A program made the translations under genes and the position numbers. Shown piece by piece: positions 41,407 to 50,929 of a stretch of DNA of 60,000 nucleotides (the stretch's first letter is position 1; each line of letters opens with the position of its first letter). The notes below the pieces were generated by a model. That model was not told the DNA's origin, searched no databases, and was given only the letters and a program-made list of their open reading frames with translations. Origin of the DNA: an uncultured SAR116 cluster alpha proteobacterium (GTDB lineage Bacteria; Pseudomonadota; Alphaproteobacteria; Puniceispirillales; Marisalimonadaceae); assembly GCA_902615995.1 (NCBI GenBank), contig CACMRF010000004.1, positions 1 to 60,000 of the forward strand, given 5' to 3'.

Positions 41407-42351
41407 ATGATTAAACATTTTTTAACATTTGAAAAAAATATAGCTGACCTTGAAGGTAAAATTGAAGATTTAAAGCATATTTCATCAAACTCTGATTTAA
41501 ACATTGCTGAAGAAATTGGTAAATTACAAAATAAAGTAGCAGGTGAATTAACGGATACTTATTCTAATTTAAATCCTTGGCAAAAAGTTCAAGTAGCAAG
41601 GCATCCTGACAGACCACAGTTTCAAGATGTTATTGAGCACTTAATTGATGGTTATTTGAGTTTAGGGGGAGATCGATTATTTGGCAATGATAATGCTCTT
41701 ACAGGGGGAGTAGGCTATTTTAGAGGAAAAAAAGTATTACTACTCGGCATCGATAAAGGTAAGAACACTGACGATAGAATTTTAAGAAACTTTGGCATGG
41801 CTAGACCCGAAGGTTATAGAAAAGCAATTAGATTAATGGATTTAGCTGGTAGATTTAATCTACCTGTACTCTCTTTTATTGACACAGCTGGTGCATATCC
41901 AGGCAAAGGAGCTGAGGAAAGGGGGCAAGCTCAAGCTATTGCATCATGTGTTGATGCATGTTTAAAGTTAAATACACCAATGATCTCTACAATTCTGGGT
42001 GAAGGTGGCTCTGGAGGAGCGATCGCATTAACCTCTGGAAACGTAATTCTAATGTTTGAACATTCAATTTTTTCAGTAATTTCTCCTGAAGGTTGTGCGT
42101 CTATTTTGTGGAGAGATGCAAGTAAAGCTAACGAGGCTGCAAAAGCTTTAAAATTAACCGCTAAAGATATGAAAAAACTGAACATTATTGATGAAATTAT
42201 TCAAGAGCCTTTAGGAGGAGCTCATAGAGATTATAAAAAATCCTTAACACTATTAGGAGATTCTATTGAGTCACATCTTAATGAATTACTAAAACTTGAT
42301 CCACAAGAATTGAAAATAATAAAACAAAATAAATATTTAAAAATCACATAG
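41407..42351 (+). CDS. accA: acetyl-CoA carboxylase carboxyltransferase, alpha subunit
   Basis: AccA is the alpha half of the carboxyltransferase that, with AccD, makes malonyl-CoA for fatty-acid synthesis. The 314-residue protein has the normal length. Motifs include PWQKVQVARHPDRPQ, DRLFGND, SFIDTAGAYPGKGAEERGQ, ILGEGGSGGAIAL and SVISPEGCASILWRD. It starts 12 bases after xerD. The convergent nitrilase gene ends 7 bases after its stop. Confidence 0.97.
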   Translation: MIKHFLTFEKNIADLEGKIEDLKHISSNSDLNIAEEIGKLQNKVAGELTDTYSNLNPWQKVQVARHPDRPQFQDVIEHLIDGYLSLGGDRLFGNDNALTGGVGYFRGKKVLLLGIDKGKNTDDRILRNFGMARPEGYRKAIRLMDLAGRFNLPVLSFIDTAGAYPGKGAEERGQAQAIASCVDACLKLNTPMISTILGEGGSGGAIALTSGNVILMFEHSIFSVISPEGCASILWRDASKANEAAKALKLTAKDMKKLNIIDEIIQEPLGGAHRDYKKSLTLLGDSIESHLNELLKLDPQELKIIKQNKYLKIT

Positions 42352-42357
42352 TTTACA

Positions 42358-43200
42358 TTAAATTATTAAGTTCATTTTATATTTCTTGTTTAAAAATAGT
42401 GAAGGTATTTTTGATCTAGCTATTTCTATTTGACGTTTGTCAATATCAGATATTATAATATTTTTTTCCGTTTTTGCGTCTTTAAGTATTTTTCCCCATG
42501 GTGAAACTATTAAAGAGTGACCATAAGATTTTCTTTTATTAAAATAATGACCATATTGCGCTGGAGCGACTATATAGCATCCTGTTTCAATTGCACGTGC
42601 TTTTAATAGACTATGCCAGTGATCTTTCCCAGTAATATGCATAAAAACTGATGGAACTGTAATTAAGTCTGCTCCGTTTAGTGCAAGATCTCTAAATAAA
42701 TGTGGAAACCTCAGATCATAGCAAATGGTCATGCCTATTTTGTAGTATTTTTTATTAATTTTTAATTTAGCAATTTTTGCAGATTGCCCACTTTCATAAG
42801 TTTTTGATTCTTGATAGGATTGTTGTTTAGATATTTTAACATCATACATATGAATTTTATCATATTTACAAATTACCTTACCTTTTCTGTTAATTAAAAA
42901 AGATCTATTAAATAACTTTTTTGTTAACATTTTATATTCAAGAGTTTGCAAAGAACCAATTAAAATATTCACATCTAAATTTTTTGCAATTTCTTTTATC
43001 ATCTTTAGAGACAAACTATTTCTTTCAAAGCTTGCATTCATCATGGTATCAGATTTATTAATATTTAAAAAAGTTGCACATTCAGGAAGTGTTATAAGAT
43101 CAACTTTTTTTTTGGCTGCACTATAAATTAAAGGTATTAATTTTTTTAGAGTTTTTTTTTCATCTTCATAAGATTTGTATTGTATACAAGCTACTCTCAT
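42358..43200 (-). CDS. carbon-nitrogen hydrolase (Nit1/Nit2-like amidase)
   Basis: A 280-residue member of the nitrilase superfamily. The catalytic triad is visible: Glu in LITLPECATF, Lys in CKYDKIHMYDV, and Cys in GMTICYDLRFP. It resembles the Nit1/Nit2 branch, whose members act on deaminated glutathione or on omega-amides such as alpha-ketoglutaramate. The motif after the Cys, DLRFPHLFRDLALNGADLI, fits that branch. Exact substrate is uncertain. It is divergent from the methyltransferase gene. Confidence 0.85.
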   Translation of the reverse strand: MRVACIQYKSYEDEKKTLKKLIPLIYSAAKKKVDLITLPECATFLNINKSDTMMNASFERNSLSLKMIKEIAKNLDVNILIGSLQTLEYKMLTKKLFNRSFLINRKGKVICKYDKIHMYDVKISKQQSYQESKTYESGQSAKIAKLKINKKYYKIGMTICYDLRFPHLFRDLALNGADLITVPSVFMHITGKDHWHSLLKARAIETGCYIVAPAQYGHYFNKRKSYGHSLIVSPWGKILKDAKTEKNIIISDIDKRQIEIARSKIPSLFLNKKYKMNLII

Positions 43201-43281
43201 AAAATTATTTTATAAATCATTTAGTAATCTAATCAATTATATGTATGCTATTTATAAATTAATTTATATTAATGAAATTCT

Positions 43282-44085
43282 TTGCGAAATAATATATTTA
43301 AAATTGACTACCAAATAAAAACTCTTAAACGAGCCAGAATATCCTCTGACATAATTAATCATAATTTTTTAATTAAATTAAGTGAAAACCAAATTTTAAA
43401 TAAAATAAGTAATTTTACTTCAAAAGTTGAAGTTTTAGTAGAACTTGGTTTAAATAGTAGTATCGGTGAAATGTATAGCAAAAGTAACAATTGTCTTTTT
43501 ATTTCAACAGACACTTCAATAGATTTCTTAAAACAAAATAGCTCTTCAAAAAATAACCTTGTTATTGATGAAAATAACTTGCCTTTTAAACAAGAAGCAG
43601 TTTCAGGTGTGTTTTCTTGCTTATATGTGGATAGTATAATTGACTCTGAAAACTTGTTCACAAATATTTACAAAATTTTAAAAAACGACGGATTTTTAAT
43701 ATTCTCAGTTTTTGGAACAAAAACAATGGAAAATGTTAAAGAATGTTTTATAAAGATTGAAGAAAAAAAATATAGTGGGATATCACTTCGCTTTAATCCA
43801 TTATTTGATTTAGATTTAATTGGGAATGATCTAAAGAAAATAGGGTTTAAAAATGTTATTGTAGAAACTGAAATTATTAAAGTTAAATATAATAGTATTT
43901 TTAAGTTAATGCGTGATCTTCGTGGTATGGGTATGACAAATAGCCTTTTAAATAGATCAAAATTTTTTACACCAAAAAGTTTATTTGATGAAGTGAATGA
44001 ATTTTTAATAAATGATAATAAAAATAAAGAGTTTTTAGTTCCTTTTGAAATACTAACTTTAACTGCCTGGAAAGATAATTTATAA
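43282..44085 (+). CDS. NDUFAF5-like SAM-dependent methyltransferase family protein
   Basis: A 267-residue class I methyltransferase-like protein. The N-terminus (YQIKTLKRARISSD) and the middle FSCLYVDSIID and LKNDGFLIFSVFGTKT match the BioC/NDUFAF5 type. Mitochondrial NDUFAF5 hydroxylates an arginine of complex I subunit NDUFS7, so a role in complex I assembly is possible. The glycine-rich SAM motif I is poorly conserved (VELGLNSSIGEM), which fits a relative that has lost typical methyltransferase sequence. The start is TTG at 43282, as no in-frame ATG lies upstream. Its tail overlaps mutT by 6 bases. Confidence 0.7.
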   Translation: MRNNIFKIDYQIKTLKRARISSDIINHNFLIKLSENQILNKISNFTSKVEVLVELGLNSSIGEMYSKSNNCLFISTDTSIDFLKQNSSSKNNLVIDENNLPFKQEAVSGVFSCLYVDSIIDSENLFTNIYKILKNDGFLIFSVFGTKTMENVKECFIKIEEKKYSGISLRFNPLFDLDLIGNDLKKIGFKNVIVETEIIKVKYNSIFKLMRDLRGMGMTNSLLNRSKFFTPKSLFDEVNEFLINDNKNKEFLVPFEILTLTAWKDNL

Positions 44086-44496
44086 GAGTAGATCTTGAAG
44101 ACTTGTAACTAAGAACTTATTTGCAGGTGGCATGTTATATTTTTTAAAATTATTGGCTTTAATCCATTTCAATTCAGTATGGACTTTACAAATTGGATCT
44201 AAATTCCACTTTCGGCTAATAAAGAGTAAAATGATAAAATTAATATTTTCACTTTTATAAGTTGAAAATGCTAGAGGGGCAATACAATTCTTACTAAGAT
44301 CAATATTAATTTCCTCTTTTGTTTCTCTAATTAAAGCCTGTTCTACAGTTTCATTTTTTTTTACTTTTCCTCCAGGAAATTCCCATAAGTTTTCAAATAC
44401 TTTTCCAACAGGTCTTTTACCAATGAGTATTTTATTTTCGTCATCGATTAAAGCTATTGTTGAAACTACTTGATTTTTAACTTCTATAATCTGCAT
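44080..44496 (-). CDS. mutT: Nudix hydrolase, MutT type
   Basis: MutT removes oxidised nucleotides such as 8-oxo-dGTP from the pool. The 138-residue protein has the full Nudix box: GGKVKKNETVEQALIRETKEEI, that is G-x5-E-x7-RE-x2-EE. The preceding KILIGKRPVGKVFENLWEFP and a C-terminal LKWIKANNFKKYNMPPAN are typical of MutT. It overlaps the end of argJ by 20 bases. The argJ-mutT order is common in alphaproteobacteria. Confidence 0.85.
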   Translation of the reverse strand: MQIIEVKNQVVSTIALIDDENKILIGKRPVGKVFENLWEFPGGKVKKNETVEQALIRETKEEINIDLSKNCIAPLAFSTYKSENINFIILLFISRKWNLDPICKVHTELKWIKANNFKKYNMPPANKFLVTSLQDLLL

Positions 44497-45691
44497 TAAT
44501 ACGAATATATTCTTCTGTTAAATCACAAGTGTAGACAGTCCATTTGTGTTTTCCCATGCCTATATCAATTGAAATATTGATTTCTTTGTTTTTTAAGTAT
44601 TTACTTAGATTTTTTTCTGAATATTTTGAATATTTCATCCCATTTTTCGTAACTAAATATTTGCCAAATTTAATTTTAATTTTGTTTGGATCTATTGATT
44701 CGTATGATTTACCAATTGCCATAACTATTCTGCCCCAGTTAGCATCTTCTCCTGCGATAGCTGTTTTTACTAACGGGGAGTTGCCAATTGAAAAAGCAAT
44801 CTTTTTGGCTGAATTTACTGACTTAGCATTTTCTATAGTTATTTCTATAATTTTTTTTGCACCTTCTCCATCAATTACAATCTGTTTTGCTAAATCTAAC
44901 ATGATATTAGAAATACATTTTTTAACATTATTTAAAAATTTATCAGAAAAGTTGTTTATTTTTTTGTTTTTAACTTGGTTTGTAGATATCAACAAACATG
45001 TATCACTTGTTGATGTATCGCTATCAACTGTAATGGAATTGAATGTTTTATCATTCTCATTTGTTAAAATTTTTTGAAGTACATTTGAGCTTACATTCAA
45101 ATCAGTAAATATGTATGCTAACATTGTGCCCATATTAGGCGCAATCATTCCGGATCCTTTGGCAATTCCAACAACATTAACTTCAAAATTTTTATATTTA
45201 ACTTTTGAAATAGCATATTTGGGAAAAGTATCAGTAGTCATTATTGATTTGGCAGCTTCTTCAATAGAGTTTACAAAAACTGGCTTTTTATTTTTAATGC
45301 AAGATGTTATTTTTGATGGATTTAATTCTTCACCAATTACTCCTGTTGAGGATGAAAAAACTTCATTTTCATCACAATTAAAAAGATTAGAAAGAAATTT
45401 AGTAATTTTATTAACTGTTTTTGTGCCTTTCATTCCAGTGAAAGCATTTGCATTGCCTGAGTTAACTACTAAACATCGAATAGACCTATTTTTTAAATTA
45501 ACTTTATTTTTACAATCGATTACAGAAGCACTTGGTGTTTTAGATTTTGTAAATACTCCAGAAATTGAGGAGAGTTCTGGTAAGGTTACCAATAATAAAT
45601 CTGTTTTATTTTTTTTAATACCTGATTTAAATATTTTAAAATCAAGTCCATCAATATCGATTTTTTTAATTGGATCTTTATTTTTTATCAT
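44477..45691 (-). CDS. argJ: bifunctional glutamate N-acetyltransferase / acetylornithine transacetylase
   Basis: ArgJ recycles the acetyl group from N-acetylornithine to glutamate in arginine synthesis and may also use acetyl-CoA. The 404-residue precursor self-cleaves before the Thr of the KGSGMIAPNMGTMLAYIFTD segment (ATML motif), where that Thr becomes the nucleophile. Other features are VNSGNANAFTG and IAGEDANWGRIVMAIGKS near the C-terminus, with the ending INADYRS. It overlaps mutT by 20 bases and lies opposite secA. Confidence 0.94.
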   Translation of the reverse strand: MIKNKDPIKKIDIDGLDFKIFKSGIKKNKTDLLLVTLPELSSISGVFTKSKTPSASVIDCKNKVNLKNRSIRCLVVNSGNANAFTGMKGTKTVNKITKFLSNLFNCDENEVFSSSTGVIGEELNPSKITSCIKNKKPVFVNSIEEAAKSIMTTDTFPKYAISKVKYKNFEVNVVGIAKGSGMIAPNMGTMLAYIFTDLNVSSNVLQKILTNENDKTFNSITVDSDTSTSDTCLLISTNQVKNKKINNFSDKFLNNVKKCISNIMLDLAKQIVIDGEGAKKIIEITIENAKSVNSAKKIAFSIGNSPLVKTAIAGEDANWGRIVMAIGKSYESIDPNKIKIKFGKYLVTKNGMKYSKYSEKNLSKYLKNKEINISIDIGMGKHKWTVYTCDLTEEYIRINADYRS

Positions 45692-45782
45692 TTTACGGAT
45701 AAAGATTGGTTTATATATAGAATTTCATTTTAAAAATACCATTTAAATGTAATAAGTAAATAGAATTATAATAAGGGTAATT

Positions 45783-48374
45783 ATGTTTTCTAAAATTGGA
45801 AAAGTAATTTTTGGATCTTCAAATGACAGACAACTTAATAAGTTAAGACCTACTATAAATAAGATAAATGATCTTGAAAAAGAAATTTCTAAGCTTGATA
45901 AGAATAAATTAATAGAAAAAACTAAATTTTTTAAAAATAGAATTGATAATGGTGAAGATTTAGACTCTATTCTTCCTGAAGCTTTTGCAGTTGTAAGAGA
46001 AGCTTCTAAAAGAACGCTTAAACAAAGACATTTTGATGTGCAATTGATTGGGGGTATTGTTCTTCATCAAGGTAAAATTGCAGAAATGAAAACGGGAGAG
46101 GGAAAAACATTAGTATCAACTCTTCCAAGTTATTTGAACTCTTTAACAAAAAAAGGAGTACATATTGTTACAGTAAATGATTATCTCGCTAAAAGAGATT
46201 CTGAATGGATGGGAGAGATTTATAAATACTTAGAAGTTTCTGTAGGTTGTATAACTAATGAGAAAGAAGATGCAGAAAGAAAATCAGCATATGACTGTGA
46301 TATTACATATGGAACAAATAATGAGTTTGGCTTTGATTATCTAAGAGATAATATGAAATTTGGTATCAGTGATATGGTTCAAAGACCATTTAATTTTGCT
46401 ATAATAGATGAAGTTGATTCAATTCTTATTGACGAAGCAAGGACGCCATTAATTATATCAGGACAAGCAGAAGATTCATCAGTTTTGTATAATAAAATTG
46501 ATAAAATCATACCTCAATTATCAAAAGATGATTATGAGTTGGATGAAAAGCAGAGAACCTGTAATTTAACTGAAAATGGAATTTTAAATATTGAACAATT
46601 ACTTATTGATAATAAGTTAATTGAAAACGGATCTTTGTATGATGTAAATAATGTAAATCTCCTGCATCATATAAATCAAGCTTTAAAAGCTCATACTTTA
46701 TTTAAAAAAAATACTCATTATATGGTGAAAAATAATTCTGTCATAATTATTGACGAATTTACTGGCAGAGCTATGGAAGGTAGAAGATTTGGAGACGGTC
46801 AACATCAAGCAATTGAGGCTAAAGAAAACGTATTTGTTCAGCCAGAAAATCAAACACTAGCTAGTGTAACATTTCAAAATTATTTTAGAATGTATCCAAA
46901 ATTGTCAGGAATGACAGGTACTGCTTTAACCGAAGAAGGCGAGTTTTCAGAGATTTATAGTTTAGATGTAATTGAGATACCTACAAATGAAAAAGTTGAA
47001 CGCATTGATGAAGATGATGAAATTTACAAGACAAATGAAGAAAGAGATGAAGCTGTAATTAAATTAATTCAGAACTCTTCTGAAAACAATCAACCTGTTT
47101 TAGTTGGGACAGTATCTATAAGTAAATCTGAACAAATTTCAAAATTATTAAAAGATAAAGATATAAAGCATGAAGTATTAAATGCAAAATTTCATGAGCA
47201 AGAAGCAAAAATTATTGGTTATGCTGGCATGCCTGGCGCGGTAACTATTGCAACGAACATGGCTGGAAGGGGCACGGATATTCAATTAGGAGGAAACTTT
47301 GAAATCAGAAAACAACTAGAAATACCTTCTGACATTTCTGATGATGATAAAAAGGTTATTGATTTACAAAAAGACATATCAACAAAAAAAGCTCTCGCGC
47401 TAGAGTCTGGTGGGTTGTTTGTTATTGGAACTGAAAGACATGAAAGTAGGCGAATTGACAATCAATTAAGAGGAAGAACTGGAAGACAAGGAGATATAGG
47501 GAAGTCTAAATTTTTATTATCACTGCAAGATGACTTGATGAGAATTTTTGGTTCTGAAAAATTAGAAAACATGCTGAATAAGTTAGGTCTTGAAAAAGGT
47601 GAGGCTATAATCCATCCATGGATAAATAAAGCAGTTGAAAAAGCTCAAGGAAAAGTTGAGGCTCATAATTTTGAAATTAGAAAACAACTTCTTAAGTATG
47701 ACGATGTTATGAATGACCAACGAAAGGTTATATTTGAGCAGAGAAAAGAAATAATGAGTTCAGATGACATTAATCTAATGATAAAAGATATGAGGCTAGA
47801 AGTTATACAAAAAATAGTATCCGATTGTATTCCTGAGAACAGTTATTATTCCGAATGGGATCATGAAAAATTAAAAAATGAGGTTGAAACTAATTTGAAC
47901 ATAGATATACCCGCAAAAGATTGGGTTAATGAAGATGGAATTGTAGAAAAAGAGATAATTGAAAGAATTGAAAAAGATGCATCTCATTTTATGGCTCAAA
48001 AAGTATCTAAAATTGGAAATAATGTTTTTAGAGAAGCTGAAAAAAGTATTTTGTTACAAGTGTTAGACCAATGCTGGAAAGATCACCTTTTATACTTAGA
48101 CCAACTTAGACAATCTATTGGTCTTAGAGCATATGGTCAAAAAGACCCATTAAGTGAATATAAAAAAGAAGCTTTTCAACTTTTCGAGATGATGTTATCA
48201 AAAATAAGTTTTATGATTACATCAATTTTAGCTAAAGCTGTAATTGGAGAAGAAAGTACATCAAATAAATCTCCTACAAATGAAACAAAAAATAATTTTG
48301 GAAAGATTTCAAGAAACCAAAAATGTCCTTGTGGATCAGGAAAAAAATTTAAACATTGCTGTGGAAAGTTATAA
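45783..48374 (+). CDS. secA: preprotein translocase ATPase SecA
   Basis: SecA is the motor that drives proteins through SecYEG. It is 863 residues with NBD1 (Walker A MKTGEGKTL, DEVDSILIDEARTPLIISG), the preprotein cross-linking domain, NBD2 (TNMAGRGTDIQLGGN, then ERHESRRIDNQLRGRTGRQGD) and the C-terminal zinc motif CPCGSGKKFKHCCGK, which binds SecB or lipid. A TATAAT box at 45767-45772 lies 10 bases before the ATG, suggesting a very short leader, with GGG near 45774. The DUF1178 gene starts 14 bases downstream. Confidence 0.97.
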   Translation: MFSKIGKVIFGSSNDRQLNKLRPTINKINDLEKEISKLDKNKLIEKTKFFKNRIDNGEDLDSILPEAFAVVREASKRTLKQRHFDVQLIGGIVLHQGKIAEMKTGEGKTLVSTLPSYLNSLTKKGVHIVTVNDYLAKRDSEWMGEIYKYLEVSVGCITNEKEDAERKSAYDCDITYGTNNEFGFDYLRDNMKFGISDMVQRPFNFAIIDEVDSILIDEARTPLIISGQAEDSSVLYNKIDKIIPQLSKDDYELDEKQRTCNLTENGILNIEQLLIDNKLIENGSLYDVNNVNLLHHINQALKAHTLFKKNTHYMVKNNSVIIIDEFTGRAMEGRRFGDGQHQAIEAKENVFVQPENQTLASVTFQNYFRMYPKLSGMTGTALTEEGEFSEIYSLDVIEIPTNEKVERIDEDDEIYKTNEERDEAVIKLIQNSSENNQPVLVGTVSISKSEQISKLLKDKDIKHEVLNAKFHEQEAKIIGYAGMPGAVTIATNMAGRGTDIQLGGNFEIRKQLEIPSDISDDDKKVIDLQKDISTKKALALESGGLFVIGTERHESRRIDNQLRGRTGRQGDIGKSKFLLSLQDDLMRIFGSEKLENMLNKLGLEKGEAIIHPWINKAVEKAQGKVEAHNFEIRKQLLKYDDVMNDQRKVIFEQRKEIMSSDDINLMIKDMRLEVIQKIVSDCIPENSYYSEWDHEKLKNEVETNLNIDIPAKDWVNEDGIVEKEIIERIEKDASHFMAQKVSKIGNNVFREAEKSILLQVLDQCWKDHLLYLDQLRQSIGLRAYGQKDPLSEYKKEAFQLFEMMLSKISFMITSILAKAVIGEESTSNKSPTNETKNNFGKISRNQKCPCGSGKKFKHCCGKL

Positions 48375-48388
48375 CTAAATATTTTTAT

Positions 48389-48856
48389 ATGATTAAATAT
48401 AGTCTTAAATGCGTTGAAGAAAATTGTAATAAAAATGAGCCTTTTGATGGTTGGTTTCAAAACAGTGCTTCTTTTGAAAAACAAATTGATGCTGGTTATA
48501 TCTCTTGTCCTTATTGTGGAAGTCTAAATATAAAAAAAAACTTAATGTCTCCTTCAGTAAAAAGTACTAAGGAAAAAATTCCCAAAATTATTTCAAAAAA
48601 TGTCAAACATAATGAATTGAACAAAAATTCAAATAAACAAATTGACATGATGGTAATATTAAGAAATCTAAAAAAAGAAATTCAAAAAAATGCTGAGTTT
48701 GTTGGGAAGAATTTTACAAAAGAGGCAAAAGCTATTCATGAAGGAAAATCAAAAGAAAGAGCCATTTATGGGCAAGCAGACGCAAAAGACTTAGAAGAAT
48801 TAAAAAGTAAAAATATTGACTTTATTAATGTTCCTTGGGTACAGGATGACAACTAA
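48389..48856 (+). CDS. DUF1178 family protein
   Basis: A 155-residue protein of unknown function found in most alphaproteobacteria. The N-terminal part has IKYSLKCVEENCN and FDGWFQNSASFEKQ, then a CPYCGS pair; with the earlier Cys residues these could bind zinc (Cys-x-x-Cys). A C-terminal EGKSKERAIYGQADAKDLEEL stretch ends the protein. The ATG at 48389 is chosen over an in-frame TTG at 48356 because it matches the conserved N-terminus and follows the secA stop by 14 bases. It shares CTAA with the convergent ubiG tail. Confidence 0.82.
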   Translation: MIKYSLKCVEENCNKNEPFDGWFQNSASFEKQIDAGYISCPYCGSLNIKKNLMSPSVKSTKEKIPKIISKNVKHNELNKNSNKQIDMMVILRNLKKEIQKNAEFVGKNFTKEAKAIHEGKSKERAIYGQADAKDLEELKSKNIDFINVPWVQDDN

Positions 48857-49617
48857 ATAATTTTAATACCAGAAATTCCATAATTAACATTTAAAAAATT
48901 TGTAAATTTAAAATTTTTTATAATGGGCTTGAACTCATTAGAGATACCAATAATTGGTTTAAAACCAACAATTTCGTCAAGGTAAATTTTGTACGGTTTG
49001 GCTTCATCTATGAGGGTTTTAGGACTTACAAATTTTTCAAAATCATGAATTCCTTTTGGAAGAAGTTTTAAAACATTTTCTGCCATGAATTTAGCAAATA
49101 ATAGGCTTAAGGCAGTTTTATTAATTGTAGTTAAAATTAAGATACCTTTATTTTTTAACAATTTTGATGCTTCCTCGAAGAACAAATTTCTATTATCCAA
49201 ATGTTCAACTACTTCTGAAGCAATAATTAGGTCAAATTTTTTTGAAGAATTGTTTTTAATAAACAACGAAACATCGGTATTAATGTAATTGATATTTAAG
49301 CCAGAGTTAAATGCATGCATTTTAGCAATATCAATTGAATTTTGTGTAATATCTATGCCAGTAACTGATGCTCCTAGACGAGCTATTCTTTCTGACAATA
49401 ATCCACCACCACATCCTATATCTAGGCATTCAAGTTTATCTAAACTATATTTTCTATCTTGGTTTTTATATTTTGAAACTATTCTATTAATATATTGAAC
49501 TCTAATATCGGTAAATTTATGTAAAGATTGAAATTTACCATTTTCATCCCACCACTCGTTGGATAATTCTTTGAAAGGATCTTTTTTATTATTAAAAGTT
49601 GATGTATTCATAAACAT
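48853..49617 (-). CDS. ubiG: ubiquinone biosynthesis O-methyltransferase
   Basis: UbiG carries out both O-methylations in ubiquinone synthesis, using S-adenosylmethionine. The 254-residue protein has motif I as CLDIGCGGGLLSERIA, the post-I segment VTGIDI, and SEVVEHLD. The N-terminus ELSNEWWDENGKFQSLHKFTDIRVQYI is the UbiG signature, and the C-terminal LKLLPKGIHDFEKFV is also typical. The gene is divergent from lysC, 41 bases away, an arrangement common in alphaproteobacteria. Confidence 0.94.
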   Translation of the reverse strand: MFMNTSTFNNKKDPFKELSNEWWDENGKFQSLHKFTDIRVQYINRIVSKYKNQDRKYSLDKLECLDIGCGGGLLSERIARLGASVTGIDITQNSIDIAKMHAFNSGLNINYINTDVSLFIKNNSSKKFDLIIASEVVEHLDNRNLFFEEASKLLKNKGILILTTINKTALSLLFAKFMAENVLKLLPKGIHDFEKFVSPKTLIDEAKPYKIYLDEIVGFKPIIGISNEFKPIIKNFKFTNFLNVNYGISGIKII

Positions 49618-49658
49618 TTGTTACACGATTTTATAAAAATAAGCAAAAGAGGATTTAA

Positions 49659-50900
49659 TTGAAATTAATTGTTACAAAATTTGGTGGCACTTCTGTTGGT
49701 ACAATAGATAGAATTAAATCTGTAGCTAAAAGAATAAAAAATGAAGTTAATAATGGATATAATGTAATCGTTGTTGTATCGGCAATGGCTGGAGAAACAA
49801 ACAGATTAATTAAGCTTGTAGAAAGTTTAACAAATGATTACAGAACAAGTGAATATGACACAGTGATTTCTTCTGGAGAACAAGTAACATCTGGTCTGCT
49901 TGCAATAGCTTTGAACGAACTAGGAATTAAATCAAAATCTTATCAAGGTTGGCAAATACCATTTGAGACTGATAATAACTTTAGTAAGGCAAATATTAAA
50001 GAAATAAAACAAGATAAAATTTTGTTTGACTTAAATGATGGTTATGTGATTGTTGTGCCAGGTTTTCAAGGTGTGCATAAAAATAGAGTAACAACTCTTG
50101 GAAGGGGAGGTTCTGATACATCAGCTGTAGCATTAGCAGCAGCTTTTGGAGCTGAAAGATGCGATATATATACAGATGTTGACGGAGTTTATACAGCTGA
50201 TCCAAGAATTGTAGCTAATGCTCTTAAATTAGAAACAATAACATTCGAAGAGATGTTAGAATTAGCATCACAGGGTGCAAAAGTTCTTCAAACTCGTTCT
50301 GTTGCTTTAGCAATGAACCATAATGTAAAGCTACAAGTTTTGAGTAGTTTTGAAAATAAAACAGGTACGTTTATTATTAATGAGAGGCAAAAAAGTATGG
50401 AAGAAACAATAATTAGTGGAATTACATATACTTCAAATGAAGCCAAAATAACTTTATTCAATGTAATAGATAAGCCTGGCCAGGCTGCAATGATTTTTGG
50501 AGCTCTAGCTGATAAAGGAATTAACGTGGACATGATTGTTCAAACTTCAACAAAAGATGGAGAGGCTACAGATATAACTTTTACTGTATTAAAATCAGAT
50601 TTATCAAGTACAAGAGAAATTATTGAAAATCTTAAGAACACTATTAAATTCAAAAATATGTTGGAAGACAGTAAAGTTTCAAAGGTTTCAGTCGTAGGAA
50701 ATGGTATGAGGACTAAGCCAGGAGTGGCAAAGACAATGTTCAAGACAATAGCAGATAATAACATTAATATACAAGTGATATCAACAAGTGAGATAAAAAT
50801 TTCAGTTCTTATTTCGTCTGATTATACTGAATTAGCTGTTAGAACTTTACATGATGCCTTTGGTTTAGGTAAAGATATAAAGACAATAAATATTGATTAA
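49659..50900 (+). CDS. lysC: aspartokinase
   Basis: Aspartokinase phosphorylates aspartate, the first step to lysine, threonine and methionine. The 413-residue protein has VTKFGGTSVGT at the N-terminus, GRGGSDTSAVALAAAFGA in the kinase domain, and two ACT domains at the C-terminus (about 265-405; NVIDKPGQAAMIFGALADKG) for feedback by lysine or threonine. It starts with TTG at 49659, with AGAGGA just before. It leads a long run: the RodZ-like gene, ispG, hisS, prfA and prmC follow with short gaps. Confidence 0.95.
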   Translation: MKLIVTKFGGTSVGTIDRIKSVAKRIKNEVNNGYNVIVVVSAMAGETNRLIKLVESLTNDYRTSEYDTVISSGEQVTSGLLAIALNELGIKSKSYQGWQIPFETDNNFSKANIKEIKQDKILFDLNDGYVIVVPGFQGVHKNRVTTLGRGGSDTSAVALAAAFGAERCDIYTDVDGVYTADPRIVANALKLETITFEEMLELASQGAKVLQTRSVALAMNHNVKLQVLSSFENKTGTFIINERQKSMEETIISGITYTSNEAKITLFNVIDKPGQAAMIFGALADKGINVDMIVQTSTKDGEATDITFTVLKSDLSSTREIIENLKNTIKFKNMLEDSKVSKVSVVGNGMRTKPGVAKTMFKTIADNNINIQVISTSEIKISVLISSDYTELAVRTLHDAFGLGKDIKTINID

Positions 50901-50929
50901 TTAAAAAAAAATATGATAAAAGTTAATTG

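Noticed and set aside
44544-45746. Long open frames (177 and 211 codons) antisense to argJ
   Set aside because: argJ on the minus strand has all family motifs; the opposite frames have no recognisable domain and arise from AT-rich codon use.
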